Assembly (NCBI GenBank): GCA_900547505.1
Contig: URGY01000036.1
Location: 1 to 13,132 of the forward strand
Length of the DNA: 13,132 nucleotides
From: an uncultured Collinsella sp.
GTDB lineage: Bacteria; Actinomycetota; Coriobacteriia; Coriobacteriales; Coriobacteriaceae
Reading direction: 5' to 3'
Below the pieces are notes generated by a model, which worked only from the letters and a program-made list of their open reading frames with translations, made no database searches and was not told the origin of the DNA. A program made the position numbers and the translations under genes. How positions within the stretch are numbered: position 1 is the first letter of the stretch; every line of letters starts with the position of its first letter. Below, one piece after another: positions 1 to 7,177 of this stretch.

Positions 1-188
<188 letters not shown>

Positions 189-256
189 TATCGGAAATCA
201 ATTTTGTGAATGATGGCGGGCGGCCGACCTTGGACAGGTCGCATGGGAGGAAAACC

Positions 257-1726
257 ATGAGCGAAAGCAAAGAGCTTGCAAATCGCAAGCTCGGCGAGGA
301 CGTAGTTGGCCTCGTCGGCGGTAAGGAAAACATCCTGAGCATCTCGCACTGCATGACGCGTCTACGTTTCAAGCTGCGAGACGATGCGAAGGCCGATACT
401 AAGGCAATTGAGTCTCATAAAGGCGTCATTCAAGTAATCAACGCGAATGGCCAGTATCAGGTTGTTGTCGGCATCAATGTGATTGAGGATGTTTACGATG
501 CTGCGGTTGCCGCTTCTGGTGTCGAGGGGCTGGGCGAGGTTAATCTTGATGGCGAGCCCGTCAAGAAAGGAAACCTTGTTAGTGCCCTTATCGATACTAT
601 TTCAGGCGTAATCCAGCCGATTCTTGCGGTGCTGTGTGCCGCGGGCATGATCAAGGGTGTTTTGAGTATTCTCGTCGCCCTCGGATGGATTACGGCAACA
701 GACGGCTTGTACCAGATTCTGTATGCGGCTGGTGACGGCTTCTTCTACTTCCTGCCGATCATCCTTGGCTATACCGCGGCAAAGAAGTTTGGCTGTAGTG
801 AGTTCGTTGGCATGACGCTCGGTATCGCACTTACGTATCCGGCGATGGTCAACATCACATCGGGCGATGTTTTGGGAACGGTGCTTGCCGGCACTCCCTT
901 TGCCATGAACTACTACACGACTTTCCTCGGCATACCCGTCATCATGCCATCTTCGGGTTATACGAGCTCTGTCATTCCGATTATCATCTCTGTTTGGTTC
1001 GCGGCAAAGCTGGAGAAGTGGTGCCGCAAGCATTTCTCTGAGTATGTAAAGTTCTTCTTTGTGCCTACATGCGTACTCGTTGTGATGGTCCCCGCTACCT
1101 ATTTGATTATTGGCCCGATTGCCACCCTGATCACGAACCTCATGAGCCTGCTGTTTAACTCCCTCTACAGCTTGCCTGTCATCGGCGGCGCGCTCGGCGG
1201 CATCGTGCTTACTGCCATTTGGCAGCCTATGGTCATCTTCGGCTTCCACTGGAGTGTCATTGCCCTCATGCTGGTGAACATTGCCTCCCAGGGCTGGGAT
1301 ATTGTCATGGCGCCGTACATGGTTTGTTCATACGCTCAGTCCCTTGCCGTCCTCGCTATCCTTCTGAAGACTAAGGACGTAAAGCTCAAGCAGCTTGCAT
1401 GGCCGGCGTTCATCTCGGGCTTCTTCTTCGGCATCACCGAACCCTGCATCTACGGCGTGACCCTTCCGCGCAAGAAGCCTTTTATCATGAGCTGCATCGC
1501 CTCTGTGCCCGGCGGCCTAATCATCGGCGCTCTTGGTACCAAGATGTTCGCCTTCACCGGCGGCGGCTTCTGCGCCTTCCCGGGCTTCATTGACCCGTCC
1601 GGTGCAATGGGCGCGAACTACCTGATTTACGTAATCATAGCCATCGTGGTTTCCAGCGTGATTTCGTTCCTGCTTACGTATGCGACGTACAAGGAGGACG
1701 TGCCGGCGGTAGAGGCTGCAAAGTAG
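257..1726 (+). CDS. PTS permease EIIBC, beta-glucoside (glucose superfamily) type, without EIIA
   Basis: This 489-residue inner-membrane protein should import and phosphorylate a glucoside at the expense of phosphoenolpyruvate. Residues 8-90 form an EIIB domain with the phospho-accepting cysteine at C32 in SHCMTRLRFKL. Residues 107-480 form the EIIC channel with about ten hydrophobic segments and the conserved GITEP motif at 392-396. The chain stops right after the last helix (ATYKED...), so no EIIA domain is fused; phosphate must come from another EIIA, as in TreB- or ScrA-type EIIBC proteins. I start at ATG 257 because GGGAGG at 245-250 is well placed; an upstream in-frame GTG at 206 has no better site. 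It follows the GH4-like tail and probably shares its operon. Sequence resemblance is closest to BglF/BglP-type permeases, but the exact sugar (aryl-beta-glucoside, trehalose, maltose or other) cannot be read from sequence. Confidence 0.9.
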   Translation: MSESKELANRKLGEDVVGLVGGKENILSISHCMTRLRFKLRDDAKADTKAIESHKGVIQVINANGQYQVVVGINVIEDVYDAAVAASGVEGLGEVNLDGEPVKKGNLVSALIDTISGVIQPILAVLCAAGMIKGVLSILVALGWITATDGLYQILYAAGDGFFYFLPIILGYTAAKKFGCSEFVGMTLGIALTYPAMVNITSGDVLGTVLAGTPFAMNYYTTFLGIPVIMPSSGYTSSVIPIIISVWFAAKLEKWCRKHFSEYVKFFFVPTCVLVVMVPATYLIIGPIATLITNLMSLLFNSLYSLPVIGGALGGIVLTAIWQPMVIFGFHWSVIALMLVNIASQGWDIVMAPYMVCSYAQSLAVLAILLKTKDVKLKQLAWPAFISGFFFGITEPCIYGVTLPRKKPFIMSCIASVPGGLIIGALGTKMFAFTGGGFCAFPGFIDPSGAMGANYLIYVIIAIVVSSVISFLLTYATYKEDVPAVEAAK

Positions 1727-1776
1727 CCAAAGAAGTGGAGCTGCGGGATAAGTATTTCCCCGCGCGCCAGCAATTA

Positions 1777-1817
1777 GACGAGGTCGTCCTTGGATAAGCG
1801 TCGAGGGCGACCTTGTC
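1777..1817 (+). terminator. Long hairpin after the PTS gene, probable terminator
   Basis: GACGAGGTCGTCC (1777-1789) pairs with GGGCGACCTTGTC (1805-1817) over 13 bp with two G-T wobbles. The stem can extend inward by four more pairs (T-A, T-G, G-C, G-T), leaving loop ATAAGCG. The following bases are only moderately T-rich, so termination may be partial. The hairpin sits 51 bp after the EIIBC stop and argues against starting the next gene at TTG 1790, which would fall in the hairpin. Confidence 0.5.
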
Positions 1818-1846
1818 TTGTGCTGGTTTCGTTCGAGAGGCAGTGG

Positions 1847-3289
1847 TTGAGGGTGCCTAATATTATTTTTGACAATAAGATGGGCGAGGCGTGCCTTGCG
1901 GCGTGGAGGTCCGCGGACGTGGAAGTCCGCTCAGTCGTGGTCCGACAAGATGGTGAAGTCGTCTTCGAGCATGCGGCTGCGCCGTTCTCCCTCGAACACG
2001 TTCACCCGCTCTATTCTGTGACTAAGTCCTTCACCTCGGTTGCTGCCGGGATGTTGGTGAATGAAGGACGGCTGTCGCTGGCCGATCGCTGGATTTCATA
2101 CTTCCCGGAATATGAAGGCGAGATTGCGGATGAGCGCTTTCACAATGTGACGGTTCGCAATTTGCTGACTATGACGATGGGGCAGGAGAGTGACCTTTCG
2201 TATATTGGCGCGGGAGACGACTGGGCACATGAGGTTCTTCATCGTGAGTTTGACTGGAAGCCGGGCGAGGTCTTTCACTACGATTCGCTGTGTTCACATT
2301 TATTGAGCATGCTCGTGCAACGCATAAGTGGAACGAAAGAATCCGATTATCTCGCCGAACGTTTGTTTACGCCGTTAGGCATTAGAAATTGGTGGTGGGA
2401 AGAGGATCAAGCCGGTCATACGACCGGAGGTTTTGGTCTTCACCTTTCGACACCGGATTTGGCTAAGTTTGGTCAATGTTTGCTAGATGGTGGCAAGTGG
2501 CGTGGGGAACAGATCATTCCCGCGGAATGGGTTGCCGAGGCGACGAAGATTCAGGTGGAAACGAGCCCCTTTTATCCGTCTGAGGCGACTGAAGACAGCA
2601 ATGGCTATGGATACCAGTTCTGGATGTGCCGGCGTGGCGGGTTCAGATGCTCTGGCCTTTTTGGGCAGCTGTGCTACATACGGCCCACAGACGGCCTTGT
2701 CATCGCCTGCTCGAGTTCCACGACAGGAAGTAAGGCGCTGCTTGATCCGCTGTATGAGGTATTGTTCAGAGAGTCTAGTGTTCGGGAAACGCTGGCTTCC
2801 GAACGTGACTTCGATAGCATTCCCGTACCAATTGGGTTGGCTTCTGGCGGACGTTTGAGTTCATTACGCCTCGAGGGCATTCACCGTTGCATTTTCGGGG
2901 ATTTTGAAGAGATCGATATTCGATTTCATGAGAATGAGCTGGATTTGTCTCTGTTGCGCGATGGTCGTGAGTACGGCGTGAGGGCCGGCTACAAGTCTTG
3001 GGTTTGCAAATCGGGCGATGGGGCCGGAGTCGGAGACCTCTTTCCCTTCGTGACTCATGAAGCTGAGAGGGACGATGCCCCCGCATGGGATGTTCGCAAG
3101 TTGTTTGCAGCGTATGCCTGGACTTCGCCAACAAATTTACAAATCGAGACCAGGGAACTGGACTACACGCGGCGCTGTTTTATCGATGTGCGGATCGGAG
3201 GTAATTATGCTGCGTGCAGGGTGCGAGTTGAGGGAATGTACTGTTTCCCGGCACCCTCGGAACTCACAGCGATTTTGAAGTTGGGATAA
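1847..3289 (+). CDS. Serine hydrolase of the beta-lactamase/penicillin-binding esterase family
   Basis: A 480-residue protein with the serine beta-lactamase-like fold (PF00144 type). The nucleophile motif SxxK is S57-V-T-K60. The second motif tyrosine is Y145 in HYDS, where class C enzymes have YxN. A family-typical HTTGG...LSTPDLAKFG stretch starts at H191. A GQ segment (CSGLFGQ) stands where the third active-site strand (KTG or HxG) is expected. The last ~150 residues after this domain are unrecognised. No signal peptide is seen, so it is probably cytoplasmic. TTG 1847 is chosen because GAGAGG (1835-1840) lies 6 bases before it. GTG 1853, TTG 1790 and ATG 1880 are alternatives, the last lacking a ribosome site. 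Substrate is unknown; an esterase, amidase or D-amino-acid peptidase role are all possible. Codon use is looser and more AT-rich than in the dehydrogenase genes downstream. Confidence 0.8.
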   Translation: MRVPNIIFDNKMGEACLAAWRSADVEVRSVVVRQDGEVVFEHAAAPFSLEHVHPLYSVTKSFTSVAAGMLVNEGRLSLADRWISYFPEYEGEIADERFHNVTVRNLLTMTMGQESDLSYIGAGDDWAHEVLHREFDWKPGEVFHYDSLCSHLLSMLVQRISGTKESDYLAERLFTPLGIRNWWWEEDQAGHTTGGFGLHLSTPDLAKFGQCLLDGGKWRGEQIIPAEWVAEATKIQVETSPFYPSEATEDSNGYGYQFWMCRRGGFRCSGLFGQLCYIRPTDGLVIACSSSTTGSKALLDPLYEVLFRESSVRETLASERDFDSIPVPIGLASGGRLSSLRLEGIHRCIFGDFEEIDIRFHENELDLSLLRDGREYGVRAGYKSWVCKSGDGAGVGDLFPFVTHEAERDDAPAWDVRKLFAAYAWTSPTNLQIETRELDYTRRCFIDVRIGGNYAACRVRVEGMYCFPAPSELTAILKLG

Positions 3290-3338
3290 TTTTCAAAACG
3301 TGCGATTGATAAGAAAGCTTGTCAACATCACGGCTAAT

Positions 3339-3369
3339 GGAGACGGAGCTGTCTCCAGGCAATGTTTTT
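3339..3369 (+). terminator. Possible weak terminator after the serine hydrolase
   Basis: GGAGAC (3339-3344) and GTCTCC (3351-3356) form a 6-bp stem with a 6-base loop. A run of five T follows at 3365-3369, eight bases after the stem. The gap between stem and T run makes this a weak candidate. Confidence 0.25.
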
Positions 3370-3491
3370 CGATACGGACGTTTCAGATATCGTATTGCTA
3401 GGGACTAAGTTAATCACTTGTTAGGGTCGAAGCGTAGGTGCATTTTCTCGGCTTCGCACCCTGTTGGGCTCGAATCCCGGCGCATGGCAGC

Positions 3492-3523
3492 AAAAAGCCC
3501 GCTATCGTGAAGATAACGGGCTT
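3492..3523 (-). terminator. Rho-independent terminator of tRNA-Glu
   Basis: Read on the minus strand, AAGCCCG-TTATC pairs with GATA-GCGGGCTT around a 5-base loop: 11 pairs and one C/A mismatch, followed directly by TTTTT (the A run at 3492-3496). It lies 11 bp beyond the CCA end of the tRNA. On the plus strand it is followed by a weaker T-rich stretch, so some bidirectional function is possible. Confidence 0.8.
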
Positions 3524-3534
3524 CTCATTTCAAA

Positions 3535-3611
3535 TGGTGCCCCCAGCGGGATTCGAACCCGCGATATCCACCTTGAAAGGGTGGCGTCCTTGGCCGCTAG
3601 ACGATGGGGAC
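3535..3611 (-). tRNA. tRNA-Glu, anticodon UUC, CCA encoded
   Basis: The minus strand gives a complete 77-base cloverleaf. Acceptor GTCCCCA pairs with TGGGGGC (one T-G pair). The D-arm is GTCT/GGAC. The anticodon stem CCACC/GGTGG has loop CTTTCAA, with anticodon TTC at 3575-3577. The variable region is ATATC, and the T-arm is GCGGG-TTCGAAT-CCCGC. Discriminator A is followed by a genome-encoded CCA (3535-3537). The gene stands alone, with its own promoter at 3622-3630 and terminator at 3492-3523. Confidence 0.97.
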
Positions 3612-3621
3612 AGCGGGAAAG

Positions 3622-3630
3622 AGTATAGCA
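3622..3630 (-). promoter_or_regulatory. Extended -10 promoter of tRNA-Glu
   Basis: The minus strand reads TGC-TATACT, matching the TGn extended -10 plus a 5/6 Pribnow hexamer, ten bases before the tRNA 5' end. The expected -35 zone shows only a poor match (TGTGAA/GTGAAC), which suits an extended -10 promoter. Confidence 0.55.
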
Positions 3631-3708
3631 GACTTTTTTATCCGTTCACATATCGTTGGCAAACTGGAAAACCACCACACAGGAGCTGACTCTCTACCCC
3701 GATCTTCA

Positions 3709-3852
3709 AACATCTCAATCTGTAACATCTGGGCGGGCAAACCGGTTCCATCTGTTACAGATCGAGACAAACGGCGGGCGTCGGGACGAACATCTCATTC
3801 TGTAACAGTAAGACGACTTTTATCGGCCTAGATGTTACAGATTGAGACAAAC
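3709..3852. repeat. Four-copy alternating repeat with exact 40-bp period
   Basis: A 15-bp word occurs at 3713-3727 (TCTCAATCTGTAACA), 3753-3767 (reverse: TGTTACAGATCGAGA), 3793-3807 (TCTCATTCTGTAACA) and 3833-3847 (reverse: TGTTACAGATTGAGA). Orientation alternates and each start is exactly 40 bp from the last, with three 25-bp spacers that are unlike each other. Similarity extends outward: both forward copies are preceded by AACA, and both reverse copies are followed by CAAAC. The block fills the gap between tRNA-Glu and the murT-gatD terminator. It may be a dispersed palindromic element or a multi-site protein-binding array; the sequence alone does not decide. Confidence 0.8.
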
Positions 3853-3866
3853 TGCTGGGACGGGTC

Positions 3867-3903
3867 AAAACCACCACAAAGGGGCCTGTCCCCTTTGTGG
3901 TGG
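3867..3903 (-). terminator. Strong rho-independent terminator of the murT-gatD unit
   Basis: CCACCACAAAGGGG (3871-3884) and CCCCTTTGTGGTGG (3890-3903) form a perfect 14-bp stem with loop CCTGT. On the minus strand it is followed by TTTT (3867-3870). It starts 7 bp past the stop codon of the minus-strand fusion gene. A partial copy of its left side (AAAACCACCACA) recurs at 3668-3679, 199 bp away in the same orientation. Confidence 0.85.
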
Positions 3904-3910
3904 CGGGGCG

Positions 3911-6088
3911 TTAGGGGAGGAGCTTCATCGCGGCGTCGTGGGCGGCGTGCTCGTAAGCGTCGTCGAGGGGTTTGAGCGGCAGCAGGGCGGTGGTCTGTGC
4001 ATCGCCACGGTGCTCGAGAGCGTGGGCGATGAGCCAGTCGGCGAGCTCGGGGTTCTTGGGCAGTGCCGGTCCGTGTAGGTATGTGCCGATGACACCCTTG
4101 TAGATGAGACCCTCAAAGCCATCGTCGCCGTTGTTGCCGGTACCTGTGACGACGGACGTTCCGAGCGGCGTGGCCTCTGCATCGAGCAGGGTGCGGCCGC
4201 CGTGGTTCTCGAACCCCACAAAGGGCTCGGGTGCCAGGTCGGTCTTGACGGCGACGTTGCCGATCAGGCGGTCGGAGCCGCGCACGGTCTCGGCGGCAAT
4301 GACGCCCAGGCCCTCGATGCGATTCTCGCCCATATAGTACGAACGGCCGAGCAGCTGATAGCTGCCGCAGATGGCGAGCAGCGAGCCGCCGTCCTCAACA
4401 TAGGCCGCGACCTTGTCTTTTTGAGCGAACAGCTCGTGTGCCACGGACAGCTGATCGCGGTCGGAGCCACCGCCCATCATGACGATGTCGGCGTCGGTGA
4501 GATCGAGCGACTCGCCCATACGGACCTCGTCCACGCGCACGGGGATGCCACGCCAGGCGCAGCGGCGCTCGAGGGCAATGACGTTGCCGCCGTCGCCATA
4601 GAGGTTGAGGGCATCGGGATACAGGTAGACAATGCGCAGGGGGCGCGAAAGCTCGACCGGCGCAATATCGGTGGGGACAGCGCTACCATCGGCGCGCGTT
4701 ACGGCGTGGGAGGCGACCGAGCTCGCATCGGCGCCCTTAAGCTCGTTGAGCTCCTTGACCAGCGGTGGGAAGGCCGTGTAGTTGGCGACGGCGTAGAAAG
4801 TATCGCCAGCCTCCTCGTCCGCCACGGCGCCGATCGCCTGCTCGATATTCGAGATGATGGCGGCGTCGATGCCGGCGTACTTCAGACGTACCTGCATATC
4901 GTGTGCACGCGTGCCGCCGGCAAAGGCGACAAGCCCTGGGGTATCGGCGATGCGCTCGAAGTCGACGTCGTAGATCCACGAGACATCGTGGCCGTCGGCG
5001 TCGTTGTCGTTCAGGAAGAAGGCGCAGAGCCTGCCGCCTGCCGTTTTAATGGACTGAATCTGGCGATCGAAGCCCACGGGATTTTTGGCCAGGTTTGCCT
5101 CGACGGTGCGGCCGGCAATGTTCCAGCGGCCCATGCGTCCGCCGGCGGGGACGTAGGCATCGAGCGTGGGCTGTAGATGCGCCGCGTCCACGCCCAGCTC
5201 GCGCGCCGCAAAGAAGGCGGCGGCAACGTTGTAGACCATGTATAGGCCGTTGTAGCGCGTGGCGATGTGCGTTGCGGGTGCGTCGGTATTGGGTCCAAAG
5301 TTCAGGTCAAAGCCGTAGCCGTTGCAGGTGAGCTCAACGCCCGTCACGCGACGGACCAGCGCGGGACGACCCCAGCCGCACGAGGGGCAATGGTATGCGC
5401 CGAGCTGTCCGTACTGCACATAGTCGTACTCCAGCGGCGCGTTGCACTGCGAGCAAAAACGCGAGTCGCTAATGCGATCGGACTCGGTGCCCGTAGCACC
5501 GTCGATGCCAAAGGCGATGCTTGCATTGGGAACGCGCGCGGCGATCGCGGCACACAGCGGGTCGTCGGCGTTGTAGATGAGCGTTGTTGCCGGAGAGAGC
5601 TCCAACGCATGGGCAATGACGTCTTGGGTATGGTCGATCTCGCCGTAGCGGTCTAGCTGGTCGCGGAACAGGTTGAGCAGCACGAAGTACGTCGGCTTGA
5701 GCTTGGGCAGGACGCGCACGGTGTAGAGCTCATCGCACTCAAAAACGCCCACGCGCTTGCCGCTGGCAGTGTGCTTAAGGCCGCCGCGGGCCTCGAGCAG
5801 TGCGCCAACCACGCCCGGCTCCATGTTGTTTCCGGCACGGTTGCATACCACGGTGGCACCGCTGGCGGCAACGGCGTCGGCAATGAGATTGGAGGTGGTG
5901 GTCTTGCCGTTGGTGCCGGTGATCACCACGCTGCGGTCGACAAGGCCCGCGAGGTCGCTTAACAGCTCGGGGTCGATTTTCATGGCGATGCGGCCGGGGA
6001 GTACGCCGCCCTGGCGCTTAAGGACAGAGCGCAGCCCCCAGCGGGCGATATCGCTCGAGGTGCAGGCGAGAGAAGAGCGGAAGTTCAT
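3911..6088 (-). CDS. Fused MurT-GatD, lipid II isoglutaminyl synthase (glutamine-hydrolysing)
   Basis: A 725-residue cytoplasmic enzyme expected to amidate the alpha-carboxyl of D-Glu in the lipid II stem peptide, using ammonia from glutamine. Residues ~15-448 are MurT. They contain the Mur-ligase P-loop GTNGKTT (58-64), a zinc-ribbon insertion with C212, C215, C234 and C237, and the DADGHDVSWIYDVDFE block (363-378), which matches the conserved aspartate region of MurT. Residues ~449-480 are a linker. Residues ~483-690 are GatD, a class I (CobB/CobQ-like) glutamine amidotransferase, with nucleophile C574 in LAICGSYQ and catalytic H672 in TYLHGP. In Staphylococcus and Streptococcus these are two separate proteins encoded murT-gatD; here the same order is one chain with no internal stop. 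The start ATG has AGGA 8 bases upstream. It lies 45 bp after the helical-repeat gene with no terminator between, so co-transcription is likely. Confidence 0.92.
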   Translation of the reverse strand: MNFRSSLACTSSDIARWGLRSVLKRQGGVLPGRIAMKIDPELLSDLAGLVDRSVVITGTNGKTTTSNLIADAVAASGATVVCNRAGNNMEPGVVGALLEARGGLKHTASGKRVGVFECDELYTVRVLPKLKPTYFVLLNLFRDQLDRYGEIDHTQDVIAHALELSPATTLIYNADDPLCAAIAARVPNASIAFGIDGATGTESDRISDSRFCSQCNAPLEYDYVQYGQLGAYHCPSCGWGRPALVRRVTGVELTCNGYGFDLNFGPNTDAPATHIATRYNGLYMVYNVAAAFFAARELGVDAAHLQPTLDAYVPAGGRMGRWNIAGRTVEANLAKNPVGFDRQIQSIKTAGGRLCAFFLNDNDADGHDVSWIYDVDFERIADTPGLVAFAGGTRAHDMQVRLKYAGIDAAIISNIEQAIGAVADEEAGDTFYAVANYTAFPPLVKELNELKGADASSVASHAVTRADGSAVPTDIAPVELSRPLRIVYLYPDALNLYGDGGNVIALERRCAWRGIPVRVDEVRMGESLDLTDADIVMMGGGSDRDQLSVAHELFAQKDKVAAYVEDGGSLLAICGSYQLLGRSYYMGENRIEGLGVIAAETVRGSDRLIGNVAVKTDLAPEPFVGFENHGGRTLLDAEATPLGTSVVTGTGNNGDDGFEGLIYKGVIGTYLHGPALPKNPELADWLIAHALEHRGDAQTTALLPLKPLDDAYEHAAHDAAMKLLP

Positions 6089-6133
6089 GAAGCCGTTCCT
6101 AACGTGAATGACATGGTCGTGGCGTTTGCGCCG

Positions 6134-7177
6134 TTAAAAACCGTAACGGCGCGCAAATTCCTGGGCAAGCTGCGATACGTCTTCGCAAGCGCTGGCCCAG
6201 GGGGCAAAGTCGGGAGTATCCGAGATGATGCCGTCGGCTTCCCAAACTGCCTGATGCGAAAGGTCCCAGGGGTCGTGCGGTTCGGGCCGGCAGGGAAGGT
6301 ACGGTGTCTGATACATGGGGTTCAGCAAAAAGAACGCGCCGCCTTCGCAGCGGTTGGCAAACTCGCGCAGCGCGCGTGTCGCTGGGCGCATCTTGTTCGT
6401 TTTGAACAGCAGGATCGTGCGGGCGAGCAGGTACCAGGGGGAGTCCTCGAGGACATCGGCCCCCATCTGCTCCTCGAGCTGGTGGGCTAGGGCAAAAAAG
6501 CCGTCCTCGTCTTCCAGACGAGCGAGGGCGAGTAGCACGGTGCCTGTAGCTCGGGTGGGATAGCCTTCCGCCTTAAGAACACGGCGAGAATAGTTGGCGG
6601 CAGCACGGTAGCGAGCGCTCGCCATGCACAGCTGCGAGATGGCCTCGAGTGTGTGGAGCCACCCGATAAGAGCCGGCTCGCTTACGGTGAGATCGGCTGC
6701 CGTCACGCCGTCCGTCAAAACCTTGTTGGCCCAGTAGTGCGGGGCCTCCATATCAAACCCGGGCACGCTCTGTTGCAGGTAGTCGGCCGTGCTCGCCTCG
6801 AGCTTCATCAGATCGCCCAGGCAGGCATCGACGGGCGTGTCCGCCAGGATGATGGCGAGCAACTGGGCATCGACGGCCAGCACATCGACGCGAACAATCT
6901 TGAGCAGCTCGTCGCGCATGTCGTCGAACAGGCGGTTGCGCGTCTGCTCAAACTCCTCGTCGCTGCCCATGTCCTCGATGCGATGGAGCTCGTCGAGCAG
7001 GTGGCGGTGAACGCCGGCATAGGACAGCAGCGCCTGGGCATGCTCGGTCTGCGCATACTTATGAGTGTTGACGCTCACGTCGTTATGGACAAGCTCGCGT
7101 GCTGCATCGGTGAGTTCGGGGTGCGACGCAACGTAGGCGCGCTCCAGGTAGGCGGGGATGTAGACGCTCGGATCCAT
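6134..7177 (-). CDS. TPR-like helical-repeat protein, first of a tandem paralogous pair
   Basis: A 347-residue soluble protein that I cannot assign to a named family. It is almost entirely alpha-helical in character, with alanine- and leucine-rich paired helices typical of tetratricopeptide-like folds, for example 168-200, 209-236 and 246-285. No signal peptide, membrane helix or catalytic motif is visible. It aligns by eye with the gene just upstream: D103-AQLLAIILADT matches D100-AQRMLTALTAES; ARYRAAANYSRRVL (188-201) matches GRYRMSLEAANRSL (170-183); and SPWYLLARTILL...LREFANRC matches DPWTLIALMSAA...LRILARSC. Its ATG overlaps the upstream stop by one base (TAATG), and GGAGG lies 9 bases before it, so translation is coupled. 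It precedes the murT-gatD fusion by 45 bp. A scaffolding or partner-binding role is inferred from fold only. Confidence 0.75.
   Translation of the reverse strand: MDPSVYIPAYLERAYVASHPELTDAARELVHNDVSVNTHKYAQTEHAQALLSYAGVHRHLLDELHRIEDMGSDEEFEQTRNRLFDDMRDELLKIVRVDVLAVDAQLLAIILADTPVDACLGDLMKLEASTADYLQQSVPGFDMEAPHYWANKVLTDGVTAADLTVSEPALIGWLHTLEAISQLCMASARYRAAANYSRRVLKAEGYPTRATGTVLLALARLEDEDGFFALAHQLEEQMGADVLEDSPWYLLARTILLFKTNKMRPATRALREFANRCEGGAFFLLNPMYQTPYLPCRPEPHDPWDLSHQAVWEADGIISDTPDFAPWASACEDVSQLAQEFARRYGF

Noticed and set aside
3438..3689. Plus-strand 83-codon open frame across the tRNA gene
   Set aside because: It runs through the tRNA-Glu and its terminator on the opposite strand. The peptide PPAGFEPAIST is the well-known spurious translation of tRNA sequence.
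3709..3852. CRISPR array
   Set aside because: Repeats are only 15-20 bp, alternate in orientation, number four, and have no cas genes nearby; CRISPR repeats are directly oriented.
4202..5176. Plus-strand 324-codon open frame opposite murT-gatD
   Set aside because: It is the antisense shadow of a gene whose protein carries intact catalytic motifs in both domains; high GC makes long antisense frames common, and it has no ribosome site or recognisable protein.
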